Of a DNA stretch of 64,000 bases, positions 8,500 to 17,537 are shown in pieces. Positions within the stretch are counted from its first letter, which is position 1. Every line of letters starts with the position of its first letter. The position numbers and the translations under genes are program-made. Below the pieces are notes generated by a model. That model saw only the letters and a program-made list of their open reading frames with translations. It was not told the DNA's origin and did no database searches. This DNA comes from an uncultured Bacteroidales bacterium (lineage in GTDB: Bacteria; Bacteroidota; Bacteroidia; Bacteroidales; FEN-979): positions 1 through 64,000 of the forward strand of contig CAJAUM010000022.1 of the NCBI GenBank assembly GCA_903945175.1, written 5' to 3'.

Positions 8500-9783
8500 A
8501 TGCTTTCATTGAATTTTATCCGTGAACATGAGCAAGAGGTGATCGATCGCCTCTCCATTAAAAATTTCAACGGAGATGAGATCATCCGCCGCATCGTTGC
8601 GTTGGATGATAAACGCCGTGAAACCCAGAAGCAACTTGATGACATTCAGGCAAAGAGCAATATCCTGGCCAAGGAGATCGGAATCCTGTATAAATCCGGT
8701 AAAACTGCTGAAGCCGACCAGTTAAAAGAGCAAACGGGTGAACTTAAGAACCAGGGGAAGGATTTTGATCTTGCGCTTGAAAACATTAAAAAAGAGCTGG
8801 ATGATATTCTGGTCCGTGTTCCCAATCTCCCCCACCCTTCGGTTCCCCGCGGAAAGACCCCGGAAGATAACCTTGTGGTGATGCAGGAGGGCGAGGTCGT
8901 TGCGGCGGCCTCATTTGCTGTTCCGCACTGGGATCTCGCAACGAAATACGACATCATTGATTTCATTACAGGAAATAAGATCACGGGAGCCGGGTTTCCT
9001 GTATATAAAGGGAAGGGTGCACGGCTGCAGCGTGCCTTGATCAATTTCTTCCTCGACGAAGCGCTGAAGGCCGGTTACGCGGAGGTTCAGCCGCCCTACA
9101 TGGTCAACGCCGCATCAGCATATGCCACAGGCCAGTTGCCCGATAAGGACGCACAGATGTACCATGCCGGACTCGATGATCTGTATCTCATTCCTACGGC
9201 CGAAGTTCCGGTAACGAATATCTACCGCGACACCATCCTGAAAAGCCAGGAGCTTCCGATGAAAAATGTAGCCTATTCAGCTTGCTTCCGCCGTGAAGCG
9301 GGCTCCTATGGCAAAGATGTTCGCGGATTGAACCGTTTACACCAGTTCGACAAGGTGGAGATCGTGCAGATCGCCCATCCCGACACATCCTATGACATCC
9401 TTGAAGAGATGAGAAATTATGTCACGGGACTGCTCCGCAAGCTCGAACTTCCCTTCAGGGTGTTGAAACTTTGCGGAGGAGACATGAGCTTCACGTCGGC
9501 CCTTACCTACGACATGGAGGTGTGGTCGTCGGCACAGGCCCGATGGCTTGAGGTGAGCTCGGTATCAAATTTTGAAACATTTCAGTCGACGCGGCTAAAA
9601 CTCCGGTTCAAGGATGAAGCAGGAAAAATGCATATGGCCCATACACTAAACGGCAGCGCCCTGGCGCTTCCCCGTATTGTTGCGGCATTGCTCGAAAACA
9701 ATCAGACTCCCGACGGGATCAACATTCCCAAGGTGCTGGTGCCGTATACAGGGTTTGACAAGATCGTGACGCGTGACGCGTGA
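8500..9783 (+). CDS. serS: Serine--tRNA ligase
   Basis: 427 residues from ATG 8500. A TTG seven codons upstream lengthens the frame, but MLSLNFIREHEQEVIDRL is the normal SerRS start. Residues about 30-110 form the long antiparallel coiled coil that holds tRNA-Ser. The class II catalytic core follows: TAEVP (233-237), motif 2 FRREAGSYGKDVRGLNRLHQF from about residue 263, and motif 3 NGSALALPRIVAALLENNQ near the end. The enzyme activates serine and charges tRNA-Ser in the cytoplasm. The last codons and the TGA stop lie in a GCGTGAC heptamer array, so the tail VTRDA is repeat-encoded; the amino-acid permease at 51128 ends with the same VTRDA for the same reason. Confidence 0.96.
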   Translation: MLSLNFIREHEQEVIDRLSIKNFNGDEIIRRIVALDDKRRETQKQLDDIQAKSNILAKEIGILYKSGKTAEADQLKEQTGELKNQGKDFDLALENIKKELDDILVRVPNLPHPSVPRGKTPEDNLVVMQEGEVVAAASFAVPHWDLATKYDIIDFITGNKITGAGFPVYKGKGARLQRALINFFLDEALKAGYAEVQPPYMVNAASAYATGQLPDKDAQMYHAGLDDLYLIPTAEVPVTNIYRDTILKSQELPMKNVAYSACFRREAGSYGKDVRGLNRLHQFDKVEIVQIAHPDTSYDILEEMRNYVTGLLRKLELPFRVLKLCGGDMSFTSALTYDMEVWSSAQARWLEVSSVSNFETFQSTRLKLRFKDEAGKMHMAHTLNGSALALPRIVAALLENNQTPDGINIPKVLVPYTGFDKIVTRDA

Positions 9784-9804
9784 CCAAAGATCGTTACGCG
9801 TGAC
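9764..9804 (+). repeat. GCGTGAC heptamer array overlapping the serS stop
   Basis: Three units (first one TCGTGAC) at 9764-9784 contain the serS stop at 9781. After six bases, two more units (TCGTTAC, GCGTGAC) end at 9804. The segment AGATCGTGACGCGTGAC recurs as AGATCGTTACGCGTGAC, which looks like duplication of the gene end. TGA in each full unit falls successively in all three forward frames. Confidence 0.88.
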
Positions 9805-9875
9805 AAAAAAATGAATGTGGTTTTTTATTTTTGAAATAATATTCTATTTTTGCTTGGTTTCTAAAATTTTTCGAT

Positions 9876-10469
9876 ATGAAAAAATTACTCCTTTTTATTT
9901 TAATCTTTTTATCGGCACAGGTGATGTATGGCAAATTTCATCTTGGGATCAAGGTGGGGTACAATGCTTCGAAGATTTCAACCAACATTGATACAGTTAA
10001 AAATGGGTTCAAATCGGGTTTCCAGATCGGTGCCTTTGCCCGCATCGGGAACCGCCTCTATGTGCAACCTGAAATATATTATACAACCCAGGGGGGGGTA
10101 TTTACCAGTAATGTTTCCAACTGGAAACAGAATGTGAAAATTGGTTCGATCGACATTCCTGTACTCCTTGGTTTTCAAATCATTAAAGGCGATTTTGTCA
10201 ACCTTCGGATTCTTGCTGGTCCTACAGCCTCCTTCGTTGTAAATAAAAGCATCGCTGAAGGGGGTACCAGTACCCAGCAAGTAACCAGTGGTGATTTAAG
10301 ATCAGTAAACTGGGGCCTTCAGGCAGGAGCAGGCGTTGATGTCTGGATGTTTACTTTGGATGTAAGATACCAGCTTGGCTTGAATCAATTGGTTAAGGAG
10401 GTTCAAAATTGGAGTTTTGATTCCAAAAATAATGTGTGGGTCATAAGCCTTGGCTTTAAAATATTTTAA
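9876..10469 (+). CDS. Outer-membrane beta-barrel protein (PorT/OmpA-like small barrel)
   Basis: 197 residues. A signal peptide (MKKLLLFILIFLSAQVMYG) is followed by alternating amphipathic strands, with GIKVGYNASKI, FQIGAFARIG, YVQPEIYYTTQGG and a final WVISLGFKIF ending in Phe. This is the pattern of the outer membrane protein beta-barrel domain family common in Bacteroidota, about eight strands. Upstream it is separated from serS by the heptamer array and an AT-rich region with two overlapping TATTTTTG sites (9826-9833 and 9845-9852). The transported substrate, if any, is not known. Confidence 0.8.
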   Translation: MKKLLLFILIFLSAQVMYGKFHLGIKVGYNASKISTNIDTVKNGFKSGFQIGAFARIGNRLYVQPEIYYTTQGGVFTSNVSNWKQNVKIGSIDIPVLLGFQIIKGDFVNLRILAGPTASFVVNKSIAEGGTSTQQVTSGDLRSVNWGLQAGAGVDVWMFTLDVRYQLGLNQLVKEVQNWSFDSKNNVWVISLGFKIF

Positions 10470-10513
10470 CCCCTCTTTATGGCAAAACATCGATCATCAT
10501 CCATTGACCTGTT

Positions 10514-11566
10514 TTGAACGTCAACGGATGTGATTACCGGACTGTCTGGATGAAAGGAACCTCCGTTTTTTTCATTGAACAGAACCTGTTGCCATTTCAT
10601 TTTCAGATCCAGGAGGCAAAAACATGTTCCGACAGTTGTCATGCCATTCGTACCATGATGGTACGCGGTGCAGGAGCCATCGGGGCAATCGCGGGTTTTG
10701 CCATGGCCCAGGCCGCGACGGAGGCGCCGGAATCTGAATTCCTCTCATTTATTGCCGATGCCAGGCGAACGATTGAATCGACGCGGCCCACGGCACGAAA
10801 CCTTTTCCACGCTGTGGAGCGGGTTTATGCGGCAGCCCGTATTTCCCGGACAGCGGCACTCGCGGAGGCGCAGCAGATTGCAGACCGTGATGCAGCGGAT
10901 TCGCTAAAGATAGGCGAATATGGCAATGGTCTCATCACGGATGGGATGCATATTGAGACCCATTGCAACGCGGGATGGCTTGCCTTTGTTGATTACGGAA
11001 CGGCATTGTCACCTGTTTACCTGGCCCACAGGGAGGGGAAAAAAATCTTTGTTTATGCGGATGAAACCAGGCCGCGAAGCCAGGGAGCCCGGCTCACTGC
11101 ATGGGAACTCAAACAGGCCGGGGTTCCCCATACCATTATTCCTGACAATGCCGGGGCCTGGCTGATGTCACTGGGAAAAATTGACATGATGATCGTGGGA
11201 GCCGACCGTATCGCCGCCAACGGTGATGTGGCCAACAAGATAGGGACCCTCGAAAAGGCCATTGCCGCAAAAGAATATGGAGTACCTTTCTATGTGGCAG
11301 CCCCTACTTCAACATTTGATATGAATTGTCCTGACGGAAAACACATCCCCATTGAAGAACGGAGTGAAGATGAGGTGCTCTACCAGAACGGCATTGGAAG
11401 TGACGGCCGGGATGTGCGGGTACTCGTATGTTCTCCCGGATCTTCCGCATTAAATCCTGCATTTGACGTGACTCCTGCAAAATATATCACCGGAATCATC
11501 ACCGAAAAAGGAATCATACAACCCGGCACTGAATCGATCCAAAAACTTTTTAATTCTCACCTATGA
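10514..11566 (+). CDS. mtnA: S-methyl-5-thioribose-1-phosphate isomerase
   Basis: 350 residues. The family is recognised by AIRTMMVRGAGAIG (residues 44-57), the catalytic THCNAG (Cys151) and GADRIAANGDVANKIGT (Asp231). The enzyme converts methylthioribose 1-phosphate to methylthioribulose 1-phosphate in methionine salvage; some close relatives act on other aldose 1-phosphates. The start is TTG 10514. An in-frame stop lies just upstream and the first ATG (10550) would remove the conserved YRTVW segment, so TTG is preferred. The stop overlaps the next gene (ATGA at 11563-11566), suggesting translational coupling. No other methionine-salvage gene is in the window. Confidence 0.9.
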   Translation: MNVNGCDYRTVWMKGTSVFFIEQNLLPFHFQIQEAKTCSDSCHAIRTMMVRGAGAIGAIAGFAMAQAATEAPESEFLSFIADARRTIESTRPTARNLFHAVERVYAAARISRTAALAEAQQIADRDAADSLKIGEYGNGLITDGMHIETHCNAGWLAFVDYGTALSPVYLAHREGKKIFVYADETRPRSQGARLTAWELKQAGVPHTIIPDNAGAWLMSLGKIDMMIVGADRIAANGDVANKIGTLEKAIAAKEYGVPFYVAAPTSTFDMNCPDGKHIPIEERSEDEVLYQNGIGSDGRDVRVLVCSPGSSALNPAFDVTPAKYITGIITEKGIIQPGTESIQKLFNSHL

Positions 11567-14500
11567 AATCACCCCGATTTTCATTGTGGCTTCTCACCGG
11601 AGCCCTGATCCTATGTCTGGTTATACCAGCATTTGCAGATAGAAATACGAAGATTGAAAGCCCGAAGGAAACCAGCAAAGACAAGCCGAAGGAAAAATCC
11701 AAATCCAAGGAAAAAGATAAACCCAAGGAGGATTCGGTGTATAACTCTGGCTTGGTAAGCGGTTTGAAATTCCGCAGCATCGGACCGGCATTTTGCTCGG
11801 GTCGTATTGCCGATTTTGCCGTGAATCCGAAGAATCACAGCGAATGGTTCGTGGCTGTGGCTTCAGGACATGTATGGAAAACCGTCAACAACGGAACGAC
11901 CTTTGAACCTGTATTTGACAACAACGGAACCTACTCGATCGGCTGTGTTGTGATTGATCCTAATAACCCCAACGTGGTGTGGGTCGGCACAGGCGAGAAC
12001 AACCACCAACGTTCTCTGGGATACGGGAATGGGGTTTATAAGAGTTCCGACAATGGCAAGAGCTGGAAAAACATGGGATTGAAGGATTCACGCCAGATTG
12101 GGAAGGTTCTCATCGATCCGCGCAACTCCGATGTTGTGTATGTGGCAGCCGAGGGTTCCGTATGGGGAGCGGGCGGTGAACGTGGCCTTTACAAAACAAC
12201 CGATGGCGGAAAAATCTGGAAAAAAATCCTCGAAATCAGTGAAAATACCGGCGTGAACAATGTGATCCTCGATCCGCGCAACCCGGATGTGTTGTATGCC
12301 TCCTCGGAGCAGCGCCGTCGCCATGTCTTTACCAAAATCGGCGGCGGACCGGAAACAGCCATCTACAAATCAACCAACGCCGGGGAGTCGTGGGACAAAC
12401 TGACTTCAGGTCTTCCGGGGGACGAGATGGGTGGCATCGGACTGGCGATCTCCCCGGTAAACCCAGATGTTCTCTATGCCATCATCGAAGCATCCCCCGA
12501 TACCAAGGGTTTTTACCGCAGCACTGACCGGGGGGCCTCATGGCAGAAAATGAGCGACCATTCGGCACAGGGACAGTATTACAATGAAATATTTTGTGAT
12601 CCCTTAGATGTAAATAAAGTTTACTCTGTTGAAACCATCTCACAGGTCACCGAAGATGGCGGAAAAACCTGGAGGCAGGTCGGGAACAACAAGCGCCACG
12701 TAGATGACCATGCCATGTGGATTGATCCGGATGATACCAAACATTTTTTTATCGGAAGCGATGGCGGTGCCTATGAAACCTTCGACGGGGGAAAAGAGTT
12801 TCTGTTCAAGTCCAATTTGCCGGTCGTTCAGTTTTACCGGGTTCAGGTTGACAATTCTGCCCCCTTCTACTATGTTTACGGCGGCACCCAGGACAACAAC
12901 AGCATGGGAGGACCTTCGCGCACCACTGCCGGAGCCGGCGTTCTGAGCGACGACTGGTTCAATACCAATGGCGGAGATGGATTCTGGTCACAAATCGACC
13001 CGGTTGATCCCAACATTGTGTATGCCGAATCACAATATGGCGGCATGGTGCGGTACGATCGCAAAAGCCAGGAGGCTGTCGATATCCGGCCTGAACCGCG
13101 AAAAGGAGAGGATAGTTACAAATGGAACTGGAACACCCCGCTGATCATCAGTCCCCATGCACGCACACGCCTGTATACCATGGCAAACAAGGTTTTTCGC
13201 AGTGATGACCGCGGGAATACCTGGCAGGTGATCAGCGATGACCTCACCGCCAAGATCGACCGCAACACCTGGCCGGTGATGGGGAAATACTGGCCGATCG
13301 ATGCCGTTCAGAAAGATGTTTCAACTTCTTTGTATGGGACCATCATCTCCTTTGATGAATCGCCCCTGCGGGAGAACCTGTTATTTGCGGGAACGGATGA
13401 CGGGCTGATCCAGGTATCTGAAGATGCCAAAACCTGGACTAAAATTGACAAATTCCCCGGTATTCCTGAAAACACCTATGTGAGTGATATTTTTGCCTCG
13501 CGTTTTGATGAAAATGTAGTTTTTGCATCCTTTGACAACATTCTCCGTGATGATTTCAAACCCTATCTGCTGAAAAGCAATGACAAGGGTATGAGCTGGA
13601 ATTCCATTGCGGGGAACCTTCCCGAAAACGGCACTGTTCACAGCATCCTCCAGGATTTTGTCAATCCTGACCTGCTTTTTGCGGGGACGGAATTCGGCTG
13701 TTTCTTTACCATCGACGGAGGAAAGAACTGGATCCAGCTGAAATCGGGGATTCCATCGGTTAGTGTGAAAGATATGACCATTCAGAAGCGGGAGAATGAC
13801 CTGGTACTGGCCACCTTTGGCCGGGGATTTTATATTCTTGATGATTACACCCCCCTGCGAAATCTGAAAAAAGAAAATCTTGATCAAAACGGTTATCTCT
13901 TCCCGGTAAAGGATGCCCTGATGTATCTTCCAACCGATACGAAAGGTTCACAGGGTTCGACTGTTTACGTAGCAAAGAATCCTGATTTCGGCGCAATTTT
14001 CACCTATTATATCAAGGATGTTCCTAAAACCAAAAGGGATATCCGCAAAGAGAAGGAGGCTGAATTATTTAAGAAAGGAGAAGCTATTCCGCAGCCTTCA
14101 GAAGCCGCATTGCGCGCCGAAAAGCTTGAAATCGCCCCCTTCCTCACTTTTACGGTAACCGATGCCCATGGATTCCCGGTGCGGATCATCCGTAAAAGTC
14201 CTTCAAAAGGGATCAACCGCATCAGCTGGGACCTGAGATACCAGGCAACCCGGATCGTGGAGACCGACAAATTTGATCCGTTGAGTGACAATGGCAGTGG
14301 TGTGCTTGCCATGCCGGGGAGATACAAAGTTACAATGACCCTGACCTCCAATGGGGAGGCTAAACCTCTGGCCGGTCCTGTTGAATTCAGCGCCGTGGTG
14401 CTGAACAATACGACCCTGCCGGCCGGTGATCGCAGCGCCATGGTCGACTTCCACAAGAAAGTAGCTGAAATCACCCGCGTGATGCAGGGAACCGAATACT

Positions 14501-14910
14501 ATGCCGAATTGTTAAACAAGCGCGCTGCCAGTATCCTCCAGGCCTTGAACAGCACCCCATCGGCCGATACTGCGCTGGTAAAGAGGGCTCGGGAGGTGCA
14601 GTTGCAGCTCGATGAGATCCTGAACGTGAAGTTTAACCGCAACACCATCAAACCCAGTGATGAGGAGAATCCACCTGCACCGGTGCCCTTGAATAACCGC
14701 CTCGGAAAACTCAGTTGGATCAGTTGGATGAGTACCGGTGACCCTTCACAAACCCAGAAAGATGCTTACGCTATCCTGGAGGCTGAGTTCCCGCCTGTAT
14801 ATGAACAGGTTAAGCAGATTGGCGAGAAGGAGATTCCTCAGCTTGAACAGGCGCTTGAAAATATGGGAGCGCCGGTTACACCGGGGAGGTTGCCGGAGTG
14901 GAAGAAGTAA
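11563..14910 (+). CDS. Exported BNR/sortilin-type beta-propeller protein (glycosyl-hydrolase-like)
   Basis: 1115 residues. A signal peptide ends near residue 25 (IPAFA), followed by a Lys/Glu-rich linker of about 35 residues. From about residue 65 to 750 there are many Asp-box/BNR-like repeats (for example YKSSDNGKSWK, YKTTDGGKIWK, YRSTDRGASWQK, FRSDDRGNTWQ, FFTIDGGKNWIQL). These are typical of sortilin (VPS10)-like or xyloglucanase-like multi-blade propellers. A beta-sandwich-like C-terminal region follows. Proteins of this kind in Bacteroidota are often annotated as glycosyl hydrolases, but no catalytic Asp pair can be assigned here, so the activity is uncertain. It overlaps mtnA by four bases. 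The stop TAA is immediately followed by a TGACCAA array. Confidence 0.85.
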   Translation: MKSPRFSLWLLTGALILCLVIPAFADRNTKIESPKETSKDKPKEKSKSKEKDKPKEDSVYNSGLVSGLKFRSIGPAFCSGRIADFAVNPKNHSEWFVAVASGHVWKTVNNGTTFEPVFDNNGTYSIGCVVIDPNNPNVVWVGTGENNHQRSLGYGNGVYKSSDNGKSWKNMGLKDSRQIGKVLIDPRNSDVVYVAAEGSVWGAGGERGLYKTTDGGKIWKKILEISENTGVNNVILDPRNPDVLYASSEQRRRHVFTKIGGGPETAIYKSTNAGESWDKLTSGLPGDEMGGIGLAISPVNPDVLYAIIEASPDTKGFYRSTDRGASWQKMSDHSAQGQYYNEIFCDPLDVNKVYSVETISQVTEDGGKTWRQVGNNKRHVDDHAMWIDPDDTKHFFIGSDGGAYETFDGGKEFLFKSNLPVVQFYRVQVDNSAPFYYVYGGTQDNNSMGGPSRTTAGAGVLSDDWFNTNGGDGFWSQIDPVDPNIVYAESQYGGMVRYDRKSQEAVDIRPEPRKGEDSYKWNWNTPLIISPHARTRLYTMANKVFRSDDRGNTWQVISDDLTAKIDRNTWPVMGKYWPIDAVQKDVSTSLYGTIISFDESPLRENLLFAGTDDGLIQVSEDAKTWTKIDKFPGIPENTYVSDIFASRFDENVVFASFDNILRDDFKPYLLKSNDKGMSWNSIAGNLPENGTVHSILQDFVNPDLLFAGTEFGCFFTIDGGKNWIQLKSGIPSVSVKDMTIQKRENDLVLATFGRGFYILDDYTPLRNLKKENLDQNGYLFPVKDALMYLPTDTKGSQGSTVYVAKNPDFGAIFTYYIKDVPKTKRDIRKEKEAELFKKGEAIPQPSEAALRAEKLEIAPFLTFTVTDAHGFPVRIIRKSPSKGINRISWDLRYQATRIVETDKFDPLSDNGSGVLAMPGRYKVTMTLTSNGEAKPLAGPVEFSAVVLNNTTLPAGDRSAMVDFHKKVAEITRVMQGTEYYAELLNKRAASILQALNSTPSADTALVKRAREVQLQLDEILNVKFNRNTIKPSDEENPPAPVPLNNRLGKLSWISWMSTGDPSQTQKDAYAILEAEFPPVYEQVKQIGEKEIPQLEQALENMGAPVTPGRLPEWKK

Positions 14911-14966
14911 TGACCAATGACCAATGACCAATGACCAATGACCAATGACCAATGACCAATGACGAA
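14911..14966 (+). repeat. Heptamer array TGACCAA, 8 copies
   Basis: Seven perfect TGACCAA units and one TGACGAA, 56 nt in total, begin at the base after the TAA stop of the propeller gene. Each unit supplies TGA, so all three forward frames are closed; the opposite strand is open. The array also contains the ATG at 14959 that starts the longest frame of the next gene. Confidence 0.92.
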
Positions 14967-14976
14967 TAGTTTGCGT

Positions 14977-16197
14977 ATGGATAAAATGAATTTGAAATTA
15001 TTATGGAAGTTTGTGATTTTCGCTTCGGCTTTGCTTGTCCTGGATTTCATTATTGAGAACATCAATGGCCGGTTTTGGCTCAATGATTTTAAGGTGTATT
15101 ATCTGGCGGCAAAAGCAATGCTGGCAGGTGATCAGGTTTACGGTATCCCGTTTGGTCTGAGTTCAGGATTGTACAAATATTCGCCCTTTGTGCTGTTTTT
15201 CGTCTTTCCATATTGCCTTTTTCCCTTTGAAATAGCTGCTGTTATTCACTTTTTTATCCTAAGTTTCATCATTGTCTCCCTGTTTTTTGTCATCCGTAAT
15301 GTGTATAAAAATTATCTTTTTGAGAAACCCTGGAAAAACCTGAATCTGCTGTTTTCGTTTGCTTTCATTTGTGTCCTGATCCATTTTGTCAAAGAGCTCC
15401 ATCTGGGAAATATCAATGTGCTGCTGTTGCTTCTGCTTTGCCTTTCTATTGATGCGCTGATGAAATCGAAGTTAATTCTGTCAGGTATTCTCTTCGGGCT
15501 CGTGGTTCTGACGAAACCATTCTTTTTGATTCTCCTGCTTCCCCTGCTTTTCAGAAAACAATGGAAAGTACTGGCCAGCCTGGGCGGCACGCTGATCGTG
15601 GGTTTTCTGATCCCGGCTCTCTTTTTTGGATTTTCGTACAGTGTTTTTTTACATGGAGAATGGATCCGCAACATCTTCGCCCACAATGCCGAATATCCCG
15701 GACATAATTCGATGCAATATCTGATTCAGCATTACATCAACCCGAATGTCCCCAACGAATTTCAATACCTGATCATCGCCGGTGGCGGATTGGTATTCCT
15801 TATCATGCACTATTTCAACAGGTTATTCGAAAAAAAGCATGGCAACACAGCACGTTTACAGCATGCCGGACTCATTATGGAATGGTTTGTTCTCATCGCC
15901 ATTCTCCCAAATCTGGTAAAGACCGATTCGGAGCATTTTCTCTGTACGCTGCCACTCATCATGCTGATTGTCTTTTTTTTAGCTGCCAAGAAGAAGGTTT
16001 TGCCGATTGCGGTTTTTGTCATTTTAATCTTTTTTTACGGCGCCAACTCGATGGATTTGTTGGGTGAAAAATTATCTGATGTCCTCTTTAACATGGGACT
16101 TATCGGCGTCAGCAATCTTTTTATTATCGCGTTTGCCTTGATCATCTTTTACCGATCCGAATCAAGGGATAAGCTCCTTCTCACAAAGAAGAATTGA
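14977..16197 (+). CDS. Membrane glycosyltransferase, GT87/DUF2029-like
   Basis: 406 residues if started at ATG 14977; ATG 14986 is equally possible, and ATG 14959 lies inside the heptamer array and is less likely. There are about ten hydrophobic segments. Near the N-terminus is NDFKVYYLAAKAMLAGDQVY followed by YKYSPFVLFFVFP, the DF.vYY..a.a.l.G..vY...Y.YsP pattern of GT-C enzymes of the DUF2029/GT87 family that use polyprenyl-phosphate sugars. The next gene, a flippase, overlaps it by one base (TGATG), so both probably act in building a cell-surface glycan or glycolipid. Donor and acceptor are unknown. Confidence 0.82.
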   Translation: MDKMNLKLLWKFVIFASALLVLDFIIENINGRFWLNDFKVYYLAAKAMLAGDQVYGIPFGLSSGLYKYSPFVLFFVFPYCLFPFEIAAVIHFFILSFIIVSLFFVIRNVYKNYLFEKPWKNLNLLFSFAFICVLIHFVKELHLGNINVLLLLLLCLSIDALMKSKLILSGILFGLVVLTKPFFLILLLPLLFRKQWKVLASLGGTLIVGFLIPALFFGFSYSVFLHGEWIRNIFAHNAEYPGHNSMQYLIQHYINPNVPNEFQYLIIAGGGLVFLIMHYFNRLFEKKHGNTARLQHAGLIMEWFVLIAILPNLVKTDSEHFLCTLPLIMLIVFFLAAKKKVLPIAVFVILIFFYGANSMDLLGEKLSDVLFNMGLIGVSNLFIIAFALIIFYRSESRDKLLLTKKN

Positions 16198-17513
16198 TGG
16201 CCAAAAGAACCTACCTGCGTGATATTCTCAGTTTCCTGGGGAGCAATCTGACGGTGACCCTCAGCAACCTTGCCATCGGGGTCATTCTCTCCCGCATGCT
16301 GGGAGCTGCAGGATTCGGCCTTTATTCTGCCATCATTGTTGTTCCGGTCATGATCATTGGCTTTACCCAACTTGGGATCCGAAGGAGTACCATCTACCAT
16401 ATCGGAAATAAGCTTCTGCCCGAAGACCATATTGTTTCGGCTTTATTGATACTTCTTTTATGGACCAGCGCTTTGAGCATCATCGTTTGCGGATCGGTCT
16501 ATTTTTTTGCTGAGAGCCAGCCTTTCGATCCGCTCATTATCGTGCTGGTCCTGCTTACAATTCCCCTTTTGCTCACCAATATCTTTGCCGGCGGGGTTTT
16601 CCTTGGGAAAGAGGATATAAAGCGTGCGGCTATTCTTAATGCCGGACCGACCATCATTACACTGCTACTAACCATTCTTTTTGTGTGGGGGCTGAAAATG
16701 TCGGTTTTGGGCGCATTTGCAGCGATTGCCCTGGCCAATTTTATCATGTTTTTCTTCACCTACCGGCTGATCTTTATCGAATTCAGGTATAACATCACAT
16801 GGAAATACCATGAAGGGATCATGAAAAGTATGATTAAACTCGGTTTGGTGAATGCAATTGCGATTTTCATCATGCAGCTCAACTACCGGCTCGATATTCT
16901 GATGCTGAAGAAACTTTCGACCCTTGAGGAGGTTGGATTCTATTCAGTGGCCATGCAAATCGCAGAACAATTGTGGCATATTCCTTTTGCCATTGAATCG
17001 ATTGTCCTGAGCCGCAGCGCCAATACACGTGATGACCAGTTCGTTCACCGCACCGTTGCATCCATTTTCCGGGTATCGTTGCTGATAGGACTCCTGGCGG
17101 GGCTTTTGATTTTCTTTGCTGCCCCCTACCTGGTTCCACTGATCTTCGGGCAAGAATACATCCCAAGTGTTTCAATGATTCAGGTTGTTCTTCCCGGGAT
17201 ATTGATCCTGGTTGGATTCCGTATCCTGAATAGCCGCCTGACCGGCATGGGGAAGCCTCAGATTGCCATCTATGCGTTCATGCCGGCGCTGGTGATCAAT
17301 TTCGTATTAAACCTGTTCCTGATTCCCAGATATGGGGGTATCGGGGCATCCTGGGCTACCAATGTAAGCTATGCCGTTGGATCAATTATCTTTTTGATCG
17401 TTTATGCAAAAATGGTTAAAATGCCTGTACAGGAGATTTTCAGGTACCGGAAAAGTGATTTTTACTTTTTCAGGAATATAAAGCATCGCATGACCTATAA
17501 AACAAAGGTTTGA
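16197..17513 (+). CDS. Polysaccharide flippase (MOP superfamily, Wzx-like)
   Basis: 438 residues starting at ATG 16197, whose A is also the last base of the upstream TGA stop. There are about 12 predicted transmembrane helices. The N-terminal segment SNLTVTLSNLAIGVILSRMLG, then AAGFGLYSAIIVVP, is characteristic of polysaccharide biosynthesis/oligosaccharide flippases. A late KMVKMPVQEIF motif sits after the last helices. It is predicted to flip lipid-linked sugars across the inner membrane, in agreement with the coupled GT87-like gene. Confidence 0.85.
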   Translation: MAKRTYLRDILSFLGSNLTVTLSNLAIGVILSRMLGAAGFGLYSAIIVVPVMIIGFTQLGIRRSTIYHIGNKLLPEDHIVSALLILLLWTSALSIIVCGSVYFFAESQPFDPLIIVLVLLTIPLLLTNIFAGGVFLGKEDIKRAAILNAGPTIITLLLTILFVWGLKMSVLGAFAAIALANFIMFFFTYRLIFIEFRYNITWKYHEGIMKSMIKLGLVNAIAIFIMQLNYRLDILMLKKLSTLEEVGFYSVAMQIAEQLWHIPFAIESIVLSRSANTRDDQFVHRTVASIFRVSLLIGLLAGLLIFFAAPYLVPLIFGQEYIPSVSMIQVVLPGILILVGFRILNSRLTGMGKPQIAIYAFMPALVINFVLNLFLIPRYGGIGASWATNVSYAVGSIIFLIVYAKMVKMPVQEIFRYRKSDFYFFRNIKHRMTYKTKV

Positions 17514-17537
17514 TAAAGACTCAGAACCTCAGGCTGG

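Noticed and set aside
10470-10513. SAM-responsive riboswitch before mtnA
   Set aside because: Only 44 nt separate the genes and no helix with the needed conserved bases was found.
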